In this document: piece by piece, positions 18,529 to 29,100 of the stretch
How positions within the stretch are numbered: position 1 is the stretch's first letter
Layout of the letters: each line of letters opens with the position of its first letter
Origin: Segetibacter aerophilus
Lineage (GTDB): Bacteria; Bacteroidota; Bacteroidia; Chitinophagales; Chitinophagaceae
Direction: 5' to 3'
Length of the DNA: 64,000 nt
NCBI RefSeq assembly: GCF_007991655.1
Contig: NZ_BJYT01000001.1
Location: forward strand, 310,001 to 374,000
Program-made: the position numbers and the translations under genes
The notes under the pieces: model-generated
The model's input: only the letters and a program-made list of their open reading frames with translations
Databases searched by the model: none
What the model was told of the DNA's origin: nothing

Positions 18529-18957
18529 ATGGAAAATATTAACCAGGAAACAGATATTACGCTTGAACATTCTACCCCGGTGGAACTGGCTATACAGGAT
18601 CAATTGAATGAATATTATCACGACCAGGAAAAAATTGATGCGCGGCTTCTGGAACTCGATGCCGAGATGGATCTTGAAAGCTATATGCAGACAGAAGGTA
18701 CAGCTCTAACGATCGCAGGAGTTATCCTGGCGTTAACGGTGAATAAAAAGTGGTTGGCATTGCCCCTTGCTACTTCGCTTCTTTCTCTGGCAAATATTGT
18801 AAGAGGAAGAAATCGTCCCCTCACTGTGTTTAGAAAACTCGGATTTAGAACTCGGGCTGAAATTGAGAAAGAAAGATATGCCTTGAAGGCAATCAGGGGT
18901 GATTTTAAATATTTACTTGATGTACCCAACGCAGTTTGGAATGCGGTAAATAAGTAA
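18529..18957 (+). CDS. DUF2892/YgaP-like small membrane protein
   Basis: 142 residues. A polar N-terminus (about 60 residues, acidic) leads into a hydrophobic hairpin near residues 60-90 (TALTIAGVILALTVNKKWLALPLATSLLSL). It ends in PLTVFRKLGFRTRAEIEKERYALKAIRGDF, resembling the DUF2892 tail found in cytochrome- or rhodanese-associated membrane proteins. The function is unknown. A good Shine-Dalgarno AAAAAGGAG sits upstream of the ATG, unusual for this window. A strong terminator follows 6 bp after the stop, so the gene is monocistronic. Confidence 0.65.
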   Translation: MENINQETDITLEHSTPVELAIQDQLNEYYHDQEKIDARLLELDAEMDLESYMQTEGTALTIAGVILALTVNKKWLALPLATSLLSLANIVRGRNRPLTVFRKLGFRTRAEIEKERYALKAIRGDFKYLLDVPNAVWNAVNK

Positions 18958-18963
18958 TGGAAT

Positions 18964-19004
18964 AAAAAGAGGCTAAAAGCAGTTGTTACATTTAGCCTCT
19001 TTTT
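18964..19004 (+). terminator. Strong rho-independent terminator
   Basis: AAAAAGAGGCTAAA at 18964-18977 pairs perfectly with TTTAGCCTCTTTTT at 18991-19004 (14 bp, 13-nt loop). The run is A-rich on one side and T-rich on the other, so it could act in both directions. Confidence 0.9.
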
Positions 19005-19458
19005 AAAAAGTCTTCCTATTTTATCAATAGCGACAGCAACGTTTCTGTCACCTTCTGCATCTCCCTTTGATACATCCTTAAATTAATTCCTCGCTGTATC
19101 ACTAATTTAAAAGTTCTTCATCTACTTGTACCATTCTCAGGTATAACGTTAGCCTATTTTGTTTCCTTCCCTAATCTGGAAACTCGTTCTACGATGGGAG
19201 GAAACGAGCTATATAAGCAAGGGTTATTTCTCAATTAAAAAAAATTAAGACAACACAACAGGTCCCGCTACTCGATCTAAAGCCTTAGAATTAAGAGCAT
19301 TACGTTTTAAGTCTTTTTAGGATGAGAAATAATGGAGGTAATTATTTGGCATTTGCTATTTCAGGCATTTCTCTTGCCAAAAGGATCAAACTAATAAGTT
19401 AATAGTGAATTTAGATAATACTTCAGCTATCATTTTCGCGTTATAGACACAATATCCT
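19005..19458. other. Intergenic region upstream of the PorP/SprF gene
   Basis: 450 bp without a convincing gene. It is AT-rich. A 26-codon open frame from ATG 19321 has no supporting features. No tRNA or riboswitch was recognised. Confidence 0.4.
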
Positions 19459-20448
19459 ATGAAAGTATTTAATAATGAAAATCAAATGGTCTACAAAAAA
19501 GTAAAAAAACGAGTTGGGATTTTAGTTATTTTTTGTTCAATAATTCTTTCTTCAACTGCGCAAAATCTTAAGTTATCGCAATATAAAGCGACACCAAGTT
19601 TCTATAATCCGGCAACTACCGGAAAAATTCATGGAACATTTAGGGCAGGCTCAATTATAAGTAACCAGAAGACAGACTCCGCTACTTTAAATCATGCTCT
19701 AATATTTGGTGATCATAAAATTGAGCAGGAGAACGGAAGTTTAGGGGTTGGGATAAGTTATTATCAAAACTTCCAAAAGGAATTTTGTCTTACCGCGAAG
19801 TACTTAAGCGCCTCTATCGCAAAGCATATTTATTTAGATGTTGAAGACCGGCACATGCTAAGTTTTGGTGCCCAGGTTACTTTTGCAAATGGTACTGTTA
19901 ATGCTTCAAAAACAACTTATAGCCGGAAAATATCAGGTGGTGGATTTGACATGGCTGGAGTGCCGATATCAAAGACAGACGGCTACAAAGATTTTAATGT
20001 AGGAGTAATGTATACTTATGAAGACGAGTTGATAACAATTGAGGGTGGTGTGTCTGCCTACCACATTTTCTCACCTGTAAATAACCTGACTAGTCATCCT
20101 ACTAAATTACCCCGCCGTGTATGTTTCAATATCAACACTAAAATTTTTCTTGACGAACAGAATGAGCTTCAGCTTTCCTCTATGATGTGGAAAGAAGGTT
20201 TAGGCATCACGACTAATAATCCTACCCTGGTCGAAAATACTTATAGCGCCGCATTAGAAAGATTTGTTGGTGAAACTTCTGCTCTTTATGCAGGCCTGTC
20301 TACACGTTCGCTAAACACTGTTACACCTCTTGTTGGATTTGGTTTAAACAATAACGCAATCAGGATAATGGCCAGTTACGAACAACCATTCAATAGGGCA
20401 ACCTACAATGTGAGCAGGGGCGAAATTTCTATGACCCTAACATTGTAG
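19459..20448 (+). CDS. PorP/SprF family type IX secretion-associated outer-membrane protein
   Basis: 329 residues. After a signal segment (VGILVIFCSIILSSTAQ) the protein begins with LKLSQYKATPSFYNPATTG, the signature start of PorP/SprF proteins, and continues as an outer-membrane beta barrel ending in REISMTL-type strands. The family binds or anchors proteins exported by type IX secretion and often partners with gliding proteins. No SprA/PorV/PorK-N genes are adjacent, so this is an orphan copy. An alternative start lies 27 bp downstream (MVYKKVKKR), which gives a tidier signal peptide. Confidence 0.85.
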   Translation: MKVFNNENQMVYKKVKKRVGILVIFCSIILSSTAQNLKLSQYKATPSFYNPATTGKIHGTFRAGSIISNQKTDSATLNHALIFGDHKIEQENGSLGVGISYYQNFQKEFCLTAKYLSASIAKHIYLDVEDRHMLSFGAQVTFANGTVNASKTTYSRKISGGGFDMAGVPISKTDGYKDFNVGVMYTYEDELITIEGGVSAYHIFSPVNNLTSHPTKLPRRVCFNINTKIFLDEQNELQLSSMMWKEGLGITTNNPTLVENTYSAALERFVGETSALYAGLSTRSLNTVTPLVGFGLNNNAIRIMASYEQPFNRATYNVSRGEISMTLTL

Positions 20449-20760
20449 TACTGCAACAAGCAACTCATTCAGTGTTATTTCTTTTACTTATCACTCTCTA
20501 ATAATAGGTAACAAAAAATTTTCTCAATCGCATTAAACCAATAAGTTTGACACTTATTGGTTTTTTAATTTCTATCCACCAGCGAATACTTATTAATGAT
20601 CATTGCTAAATAAAGAAACAAGTCAACGACGTGAGGAAGATGACCTTATTGCTGAACAGCCTCATTCTCTTATTTTGAAAATAACCTTCCATTTGTTTCA
20701 AAGTATTTATTTTTCAAGCCCAAACAAAGGTGACTACTCCAGGGCTTTTAATATAGAATC
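20449..20760. other. Intergenic region before the mannan-utilisation genes
   Basis: It contains the terminator at 20535-20566 and then about 190 bp of AT-rich DNA that should hold the promoter for the GH92-GH76-GH125 unit. I see no clear operator. Confidence 0.4.
20535..20566 (+). terminator. Rho-independent terminator of the PorP/SprF gene
   Basis: AAACCAATAAGT - TTGAC - ACTTATTGGTTT, a 12-bp perfect stem, followed by T's to 20566. Confidence 0.88.
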
Positions 20761-23037
20761 ATGACTAAGAAAATTATCTATTTCCACATACTATTTCAGC
20801 TTTTCGTAATTACGACTGAGGCTAAGGACAAACAACTGGTAGATTACGTAAATACTTTGCAAGGAACGAATTCAGATTTTAGCCTTACACGAGGTAATAC
20901 TTATCCAACTACAGCGCTTCCGTTTGGAATGCATACCTGGACTCCCCAGACCGGCAAAAATGGAGATGGATGGAAGTATCAGTATGCGAAGAAAACGATA
21001 CGTGGATTTCAACAAGCGCACCAGTGTAGTTCTTGGACAACAGATTATTGTGTCTATTCCTTTATGCCTGTAATTGGTCGGCTAGTAGTAAATGAAAACG
21101 ATAGGGCAACAAGCTTTAGTCATGAAAACGAAATCGCGAAGCCGAATTATTATAAAGTAAAATTAGATAACGGCATAGTTACCGAAATGGCGCCAACTGA
21201 AAGAGGAGCGCATCTCCGTTTTACTTTCCCTAAAGATAGTGCTGCTTATCTTGTTTTAGACGGGTACACTGGTTTGAGTGGTCTGAAAATCCACCCTGCA
21301 GAAAGGAAGATTACAGGTTACGTCAGCAACAATAAAAACAATAAGGGTAACCTGATAAAAAGTTATTTGGAAGTTGTTTTTGATAAGCCTTTTAAAAGTT
21401 ATGGTACCTGGGAGAATCGAAAGAATAGCATTCAGCAAGGTAAAACGGAGGGTGAAGGAGAGGGTATTGGTCTTTACCTGCAGTTTAAAGTTGGTGAGAA
21501 GGTTCAGGCCAAAGTTGCTTCATCTTATATTAGCCAGGAGCAGGCAGGGGTTACATTAAAAGCTGAATTAGGGAGGTTTAAAGGTTTTGAAGACACAAAA
21601 GCCGCAGCGGCAGAAGTTTGGAACAAGCACCTGGGAAGAATACTGGTTGAAGGCGGTACTGAAGAAGAGCGCGCAACTTTTTATTCCTGCTTTTTCCGCG
21701 CAAGTCTTTTTTCACGGCAATTCTATGAATATGATAAAGATGGAAAGCCGTACTATTTCAGCCCCTACGACGGAAAAATTCATGAAGGCTACATGTTCAC
21801 CGATACAGGTTTCTGGGATACTTTCCGAGGTCAATTTCCTTTAAATGCCTTAATGTATCCTACCATGCACGGCCGCTATATGCAGGCGTTAATTGATGCA
21901 CAGGAGCAATGCGGCTGGTTGCCTTCGTGGTCTTTTCCCGGCGAAGCCGGAAGTATGATTGGCAATCATGCAATATCACTTTTAACAGATGCATGGGTAA
22001 AAGGTATCCGGACATTTGATCCTGAAAAAGCATTAAAAGCCTATTTACACGAAGCAACAAATAAGGGTCCGTGGGGACCTTCAAATGGTCGCCACGGGTT
22101 CAAAGAATATTACCAGTTAGGGTATGTTCCTTATCCTGAATACGGTGAAGCGACAGCTAAGACTCTGGAGTACGCATATGATGACTTCTGCGGCTACCAG
22201 CTGGCTAATGCTACTAAAAATATGTTTTATAAAAATATTTTTGCCCGCCAGATGTATAATTATAGAAACGTGTATGATTCGGTTACCGGGTTTATGCGAG
22301 GTCGAAAAGCGAACGGCGATTGGAATGCAAATTTTGACCCGGTAGAATGGGGCGGACCTTTTACCGAAGGCAACGCATGGCACTGGCAATGGTCAGTATT
22401 TCACGACGTGCAAGGTCTCATCGATCTGATGGGAGGTAATAAAAACTTCAATGCAAAGCTCGACTCTGTTTTTTCTTCCCCAAACAAAGTAAACGTAGGT
22501 TCTTATCGAAGTATGATTCATGAAATGACCGAAATGGTGATGGCTAACATGGGCCAATATGCTCATGGCAACCAACCCATCCAGCACATGATTTACTTAT
22601 ATAATTATGCGGGTGAACCATGGAAAGCACAGCAACACGTAAGGGAAGTAATGAACAAGCTATATAATTCAACCGAAAATGGGTATCCGGGAGATGAAGA
22701 CCAGGGACAAACATCTTCCTGGTACGTGCTCAGTGCAATGGGTTTTTACAGTGTTTGCCCAGGTACAGACCAGTACGTAATCGGCAGCCCGGTGTTCAAT
22801 AGAATAACAATCACTTTAGAAGGTGGGAAGAAATTTGTTATTGAGGCACGCGACAATAATAGAGATAATGTATACATTCAATCGGCAACTCTTAATGGTA
22901 GAAATTATAGCCGCAACTGGCTAAGCCATGGTGATATTGCAAATGGAGGTTCGTTAAACTTTATAATGGCTAACCGTCCAAAAGAGAGTAGGGGCGTGGG
23001 AGAGGAAGACAAGCCATTTTCATTAAGTAAGAAGTAA
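20761..23037 (+). CDS. Secreted GH92 alpha-mannosidase
   Basis: 758 residues with a signal peptide (1-20). It is full-length for family GH92: an N-terminal beta-sandwich with DYVNTLQGTNSDF, GNTYPTTALPFGMHTWTPQTG and IRGFQQAHQCSSW, then an (alpha/alpha)6 barrel with TGFWDTFRGQFPL, HGNQPIQHMIYLYNYAG and GYPGDEDQGQTSSWYVLSAMGFYSV. The acidic GDED pair matches the catalytic base region. GH92 enzymes are Ca-dependent exo-alpha-mannosidases that release mannose by inversion; the linkage (1,2, 1,3, 1,4 or 1,6) cannot be read here. It is first in a unit with GH76 and GH125, which points to alpha-mannan or N-glycan mannose trimming. Confidence 0.95.
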   Translation: MTKKIIYFHILFQLFVITTEAKDKQLVDYVNTLQGTNSDFSLTRGNTYPTTALPFGMHTWTPQTGKNGDGWKYQYAKKTIRGFQQAHQCSSWTTDYCVYSFMPVIGRLVVNENDRATSFSHENEIAKPNYYKVKLDNGIVTEMAPTERGAHLRFTFPKDSAAYLVLDGYTGLSGLKIHPAERKITGYVSNNKNNKGNLIKSYLEVVFDKPFKSYGTWENRKNSIQQGKTEGEGEGIGLYLQFKVGEKVQAKVASSYISQEQAGVTLKAELGRFKGFEDTKAAAAEVWNKHLGRILVEGGTEEERATFYSCFFRASLFSRQFYEYDKDGKPYYFSPYDGKIHEGYMFTDTGFWDTFRGQFPLNALMYPTMHGRYMQALIDAQEQCGWLPSWSFPGEAGSMIGNHAISLLTDAWVKGIRTFDPEKALKAYLHEATNKGPWGPSNGRHGFKEYYQLGYVPYPEYGEATAKTLEYAYDDFCGYQLANATKNMFYKNIFARQMYNYRNVYDSVTGFMRGRKANGDWNANFDPVEWGGPFTEGNAWHWQWSVFHDVQGLIDLMGGNKNFNAKLDSVFSSPNKVNVGSYRSMIHEMTEMVMANMGQYAHGNQPIQHMIYLYNYAGEPWKAQQHVREVMNKLYNSTENGYPGDEDQGQTSSWYVLSAMGFYSVCPGTDQYVIGSPVFNRITITLEGGKKFVIEARDNNRDNVYIQSATLNGRNYSRNWLSHGDIANGGSLNFIMANRPKESRGVGEEDKPFSLSKK

Positions 23038-23090
23038 AAAAATAAGCTTACAATAAAAGCAAAGTTGAATTTCACAACAGATCAATCAAT

Positions 23091-24212
23091 ATGATAGTAA
23101 GGAAAAAAAGCAGGCTCTTTTTAGTAGTGATGTTATTGGGTTATAATAGTATTAATGCTCAAAACATTCAAAGTAGCAGCAAGGGATTCTACAAAAACGA
23201 GATGAAATCTTTACAAGCCGCTATTCAAAAAAAATTTTACGACAGTGCTTCCGGCTATTATAAGGAAGTTGTGACTCCAGAAAAAAACCATAATTTATAT
23301 TCGTACCTATGGCCGATTTGTGCTATGTACCAGGCAGCCAACGAAATTGAAAAAGTCGAACCGAAGCAACACCTTCTCGAACCTATTTTAAAAATTATTA
23401 GAGATTATTACGATCCTGCTCCGCCGGCTCCCGGCTATGCATCTTACTTAATGAAATTTAAAGGTGGCGACCGCTTCTATGACGACAACCAATGGATAGG
23501 TATAACTTCTATGGATGCGGTTACCAGGTTGAAAAATAAAAAGTACCAGGCAGTTGGTAACGAAATCTATAAGTACATGATGACGGGTTATGATACCGTT
23601 TTAACTGGCGGTATTTACTGGCAGGAGAATAAGAAGATTTCTAAGAACACTTGTTCAAACGGTCCTGGAATTATTTTGGCCTTGCAGCTGTATAAGGCTA
23701 CAAAGAACAAAGCTTACCTGGACACGGCGTTGCTTTTATACAATTGGGTTAACGCTCATTTAAAATCTCCTTACAGTTTATATTATGATAACATCGACAT
23801 AAAGAATAAAAGAATTGGCAGAGCACAATTTTCTTACAACACAGGTACGATGCTTCAATCAAATGTGTACTTGTATGAATGTACAAAGGACAAAAAATAT
23901 TTGAAGGAAGCGATTTCTATTGCCGACAGTTCACTCCCATACTTCTATGGCAATAATAAGTTTCGGGACAACTATTGGTTCAACGCGGTACTATTACGCG
24001 GCTACCAGCATCTGTTGCAATACGACAACGACAAGAAATATATCCTGGGTTTTAAAAAGTGCCTAGATAATACTTTGCAAAATGATAAGAACGAGCAGGG
24101 TTTGTTTGGAAAAACTAAACCGCGTGACCTGGTGGCACATGGAGGTTTGCTCGAAATTCTTGCACGTTATGCTCTCCTTGAAGGCAAGTACGATCTTGGA
24201 AGCATGCAATAG
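23091..24212 (+). CDS. GH76 endo-alpha-1,6-mannanase
   Basis: 373 residues with a signal peptide ending near NAQ. It is an (alpha/alpha)6-barrel protein with the catalytic Asp pair D131-D132 in FYDDNQWIG, the diagnostic GH76 motif, followed by GGIYWQEN, SNGPGIILALQLYK, FSYNTGTMLQSNVYLYE and AHGGLLEILARYA. Family role: endo-hydrolysis of the alpha-1,6-mannan backbone, as in yeast cell walls. It lies 53 bp after GH92 and 75 bp before GH125 on the same strand. No lipobox is visible, so it is likely periplasmic or secreted. Confidence 0.93.
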   Translation: MIVRKKSRLFLVVMLLGYNSINAQNIQSSSKGFYKNEMKSLQAAIQKKFYDSASGYYKEVVTPEKNHNLYSYLWPICAMYQAANEIEKVEPKQHLLEPILKIIRDYYDPAPPAPGYASYLMKFKGGDRFYDDNQWIGITSMDAVTRLKNKKYQAVGNEIYKYMMTGYDTVLTGGIYWQENKKISKNTCSNGPGIILALQLYKATKNKAYLDTALLLYNWVNAHLKSPYSLYYDNIDIKNKRIGRAQFSYNTGTMLQSNVYLYECTKDKKYLKEAISIADSSLPYFYGNNKFRDNYWFNAVLLRGYQHLLQYDNDKKYILGFKKCLDNTLQNDKNEQGLFGKTKPRDLVAHGGLLEILARYALLEGKYDLGSMQ

Positions 24213-24287
24213 AAAAATTCAACCAATTACATAAACGTCCTCGATAGTTTTTACTATTGCAAAAACTATTAGAAATATATCATAACT

Positions 24288-25712
24288 ATGAAAAGAAGAT
24301 CATTTATTCAAAATACCGGTTTGGTTGGTGCTGGCTTGCTTTTAAATAAAGCTTCCGCTTTTGCGGCCACGCCTGATACTACCTTTCCTATTGTAAGAGT
24401 GCCTGCTGCATCGAGAAACTTTTCAAGTAAACTTGTTGAAAATGCGATAACCGAATTCTCAGCGAACGTAAAAAATAAAGAGCTTGCCTGGCTGTTTGCC
24501 AATTGTTTTCCCAATACACTTGATACAACTGTTTTCCATACAATCAAAAATGATGTTCCGGATACTTACGTCATCACCGGTGATATCGATGCTATGTGGC
24601 TTCGCGATAGTAGTGCGCAGGTGTGGCCGTATATGCAATTTGTCAAACAGGATAAAGAGCTAGACAGTTTGATTGCTGGCGTAATCAACAGGCAGAAAAG
24701 TTGTATTTTAAGAGACCCTTATGCTAATGCATTTTACAAAGACGAGAATAAAGAAAGTGAGTGGGCAAGAGATAGAACTACGATGAAAAAAGGTGTGCAC
24801 GAAAGAAAATACGAAATCGACTCATTGTGTTATCCTATCAGGCTTGCATATTACTATTGGAAAATAACAGCTAACACGAAACCTTTTGATGAGCAATGGC
24901 AACAATCGATAAAAGCAATTTTACAGGTTTTTAAAGACCAGCAACGAAAAGAAAACTTAGGGCAATATCGGTTTCAACGTAACACCACGAATGCTACAGA
25001 TACCCAACCTATGAACGGTTACGGTTATCCTGTTAAACCTGTTGGTTTAATCTGCTCGGCCTTCAGACCAAGTGATGATGCGACTTTGTATCCTTTTCTT
25101 ATTCCATCTAACTTTTTTGCTGTGGTAAGTTTACGGCAGGCCGCAGAAATGATGACGGCAATTGCAAAAGATCAAGGAACAGCGAGCCAGTTATTAGCGC
25201 TTGCAACCGAAGTAGAAAGTGCCCTGAAATTACAAGCAACTGTGGATCATAAGGTTTTTGGTAAGGTGTACGCTTACGAAGTAAACGGTTACGGCAGCTA
25301 CAACCTTATGGACGATGCTAACGTACCAAGCCTGCTATCCCTTCCTTATTTAGGCGCAGTAAAAAATAATGATCCAGTGTACATCAATACACGGAAGCTG
25401 GTGCTGTCAGAGACAAATCCGTTCTTTTATAAAGGCAAAGCGGGAGAAGGTGTGGGCGGCCCGCATGTCGGGAAGGATATGATTTGGCCAATGGCAATTA
25501 CAATGCGAGGTCTCACTAGCAACGATAACACAGAAATCAGGAACTGTATCAACCTTTTAAGAACAACGCATGGAGACACCGGCTTTATGCATGAATCGTT
25601 TCATAAGGATGATCCCAAAAAATTCTCACGGAAATGGTTCGCCTGGGCTAACACTCTTTTTGGGGAGTTTTTATGGAAAACGTATAAAGAAAAGCCACAG
25701 CTGCTTTCATAA
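24288..25712 (+). CDS. Tat-exported GH125 exo-alpha-1,6-mannosidase
   Basis: 474 residues. The MKRRSFIQNTGLVGAGLLL start is a twin-arginine signal. The catalytic domain carries GDIDAMWLRDSSAQVWPY (from residue 98), YEIDSLCYPIRLAYYYWK, and near the end FMHESFHKDDPKKFSRKWFAWANTLFGE, all characteristic of GH125 (formerly DUF1237). It is a metal-independent inverting enzyme that removes terminal alpha-1,6-mannose. It completes the GH92-GH76-GH125 set. Spacing suggests one operon with the two genes upstream. Confidence 0.94.
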   Translation: MKRRSFIQNTGLVGAGLLLNKASAFAATPDTTFPIVRVPAASRNFSSKLVENAITEFSANVKNKELAWLFANCFPNTLDTTVFHTIKNDVPDTYVITGDIDAMWLRDSSAQVWPYMQFVKQDKELDSLIAGVINRQKSCILRDPYANAFYKDENKESEWARDRTTMKKGVHERKYEIDSLCYPIRLAYYYWKITANTKPFDEQWQQSIKAILQVFKDQQRKENLGQYRFQRNTTNATDTQPMNGYGYPVKPVGLICSAFRPSDDATLYPFLIPSNFFAVVSLRQAAEMMTAIAKDQGTASQLLALATEVESALKLQATVDHKVFGKVYAYEVNGYGSYNLMDDANVPSLLSLPYLGAVKNNDPVYINTRKLVLSETNPFFYKGKAGEGVGGPHVGKDMIWPMAITMRGLTSNDNTEIRNCINLLRTTHGDTGFMHESFHKDDPKKFSRKWFAWANTLFGEFLWKTYKEKPQLLS

Positions 25713-26149
25713 GAAAACTTTATCAAGTGTAATTGGTTCCCGAAAAACTCTCCTTCCGATTAAGTTCTTAAGTAAGTGATTTACCAGGCAAATGGACCGT
25801 TGGTAAAGAATGCAAAGGCGTTTATAAATTGGCGTAAAGTCACAATGGTTTACCGAAAACAATGTAACTGTAAGCAAAACATAACTCATCGTTTTTGTGC
25901 ACAACTTTGATCAAAATTGATTCAGGGAAAATGAATTTTTATTACATTGTTTTCCTATATATTTACAAAGCATTAACAGTACAATAAACATCGTCATAGC
26001 TTGGATGAAGTTCAATTTTGAAGGCCTTAGGCCGTTCTTCCAAAACAATTTAAAAAATATGCTTATGAATAAAACTACTACAAACAACTACACTCTTTAA
26101 GATCTGAATTCTAGAAAACTTACTCTTTCGACTAACTAAAACTTGCATT
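25713..26149. other. 437-bp intergenic region upstream of susC-like gene
   Basis: No gene is supported. It is AT-rich and probably carries the promoter of the SusC/SusD unit. I found no convincing -33/-7 Bacteroidota promoter pair. A 13-codon frame at about 26060 (MLMNKTTTNNYTL) is too short to support. Confidence 0.4.
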
Positions 26150-29100
26150 ATGAAAATTGACTGCTACACTCTACTTGAGAAATTAGCAAAAAAGGCGACA
26201 TGGCGTCAAGTAATTACGCCGCCCAAAATCTTTCTATTCCTTTTTCTTCTTACTTCCTTCATTGGAAAAGCTCAGACAACTACTGTAACGGGTAATGTTT
26301 CTGACTCAACAGGCAAACCGCTACAAGGTGTAACCGTTGCTACTGACCGCTCAAAAAGAAATGCTGTTACCAACGAAAATGGCAGTTTTTCTATCAATAC
26401 TACTACAGCAGACAGAGCTCTTCTATTTACCTATGTTGGAATGAAACCGTTTACTCAGGCAATTTCAGCCGGCGGATCTTATAATATTACTTTAATGCCA
26501 GATATCACTGGTTTAAACGATGTAGTAGTGGTTGGTTATGGTACAAAGACCAAGCAATCAATAACAGGTGCCATTTCTACCGTAACCGCTAAGGATCTGG
26601 ATCGTGTGCACGCAGGTGCTACTGTAAGTTCTGGGTTAGCAGGTAAAATAGCGGGTGTTACTTTTAGAATGGCAGAAGGGCGCCCAGGCGCTGGTGCGAA
26701 TGTTCAAATTCGTAACATGGGTGAGCCGCTATTTGTTATAGATGGTATTCAGCAGGATGCCGGTCAGTTTAACAATCTTGCTCCGAACGATATAGAAAGC
26801 ATTTCAGTACTAAAGGATGGTTCCGCCGCCATTTATGGGGTTCGTGCTGCCAACGGGGTTGTTTTGGTAACTACAAAAAAGGGTAGGATTAATCAGGGTA
26901 CCAGAATTAATATTGATGCTTACGCAGGAGGTCAGAGTTGGACAAGGTTTCCGACTGTCACAAATAACTCGTACGACTACGCACGGTTCAGGGCGGAATC
27001 AGAAATGAATTCAAACGGCAAAACTTCTTATACACAAGCAGAACTGGATAAATGGAAAGCAGGAACAGACCCCGCTTATAGAAGTTTTAACTGGAAGGAT
27101 TTTATTGTTAAAAACGGTGCCCCTCAAAACTCTGTCAACATAAACCTAACAGGTGGATCTGATAAAGTAAATTATTATTTATCTGCCACCAACTTGCACC
27201 AGACTTCTGTGTTGGGCAGAGAATTTAAGTTTAACAGGACAAACATTCAATCGAATGTTACTGCACAGGTTAACAAAAGGCTTAAAGTAGGCGTGCAAAT
27301 AAATGGGCGGATTGAAACACGGGAAAACCCGGGATTGCCAGGCACTGACGACTATAATAATGCAAGACAAGCTATTTATAGAAACCTCCCTACTCTCAGG
27401 CCTTATGCTAACGACAATCCTGATTACCTGGCAGATAATGGTAATAGAACTGAAGTCAACTGGGCCTATCTTAATTATAAGATCGCCGGTAGGTACAAAG
27501 AGGACTGGCGTGTAATGCAAACAAATTTCGACGCTGAATATCAAATTCCAGGTATTAAAGGACTTACTGCAAGAGGTGTATACTCCTACTATATTGCGGA
27601 CAAGCTATTAAATAACCATGAATACACTTACGATGCTTATACCTATAGGCCTGCAACAGGAGTGTATGAACGTACCAACGGAAGTACAAATCCATGGAGA
27701 GAGCGCGAACAGATAAAACAAATAAATACTACCGTACAAGGGCAGTTAAATTACAACAACACTTTTGGGGAGCACACAGTAGGCGCAACCGTTGTTGCAG
27801 AGAGATTGAAAACTACTCGCCTTAGAAACTGGATACACGCTTCTCCTACTACGAATGCTTTACCACTTATTTATTTTCCTACTGCAGACCAGTACCAGGA
27901 CAGTGATGACAGAACAGCACGTATTGGTTATGTAGGCCGTATAAATTACAGCTATGCAAATAGGTACTATTTAGAAGCAGCCGCAAGAAGGGACGCATCA
28001 TATCTGTTTCCACCTCAACACCGTGTTGGTTACTTTCCCAACATTTCTGCAGGATGGAGAATAACACAGGAGCCATTTGCTCAAAAAATTATAGGTGCCA
28101 AGTCTATACTAAGTGAACTGAAAATAAGAGGTAACTATGGTGTATTAGGTGATGATAGAAATCCAAGCAATGCAAGCCAGCCTTTGGTTCGTGAGTTTGG
28201 ATATCTTGAAGGATATAACTATAACTCCGGTACTGCCATTTTCGGCGGAAATGCAGTTGTAGGTTCTGCCGATGCTGGAGTACCTATTACCAATTTGAGT
28301 TGGTTAAAAAGTAAGGTAACGGATATTGGACTTGATTACGGATTTTTCAATAATAAGCTGTCGGGAACATTTGACTATTTCTATCGTAAACGTACTGGTT
28401 TAATTGCTTCCAAATCTGATGTTGTACTTCCATCTGAAATAGGATATGCATTACCAGCAGAAAATCTTAATAGTGATGCTCAGTTCGGTGGGGAAATGTC
28501 TATAGCTTACAACGGTACTTTGGCGAAAAAAGTCAATTTTAACGTGGGGGGAAATTTTGGTTATGCCCGCGGTAAAACATTAGACTTTTACAAACCTAGA
28601 TTTACCAACTCCTGGGATCAATACCGAAACTCAGGTGTAGACCGTTACAGGAATATAAATTGGGGATACGTGGCTGACGGACAATTTACATCACAGGAAC
28701 AAATCAATAATTACCCGGTTAATATTGATGGAAAGGGAAACAGCACGTTACTACCTGGTGACCTAATTTATAAAGATCAGAACGGGGATGGCAAAATCGA
28801 CCAGTATGATCAGCGTCCCATAGGCTCTGGGTTAGGAACACAACCATATATCAATTTTGGATTTACTGTGGGTGCTAATTACAAAAACTTTGATTTCCAC
28901 GCCGACTTTTCAGGTGCATCCGGTTATACCTGGAATCAAAACTGGGAGACAAGATGGGCTTTCCAAAATGACGGAAATTTTAATACCATATTTGAAGACA
29001 GGTGGCATCATGCAGACATTTATGATGTAACCAGCCCTTGGATCCCGGGTAAATACCCTGCAAACAGGTATAATGTTGGTCCAAGTCACATTGATTATGA

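Noticed and set aside
19321-19401. 26-codon ORF before PorP/SprF
   Set aside because: It has no ribosome-binding site, family or compositional support.
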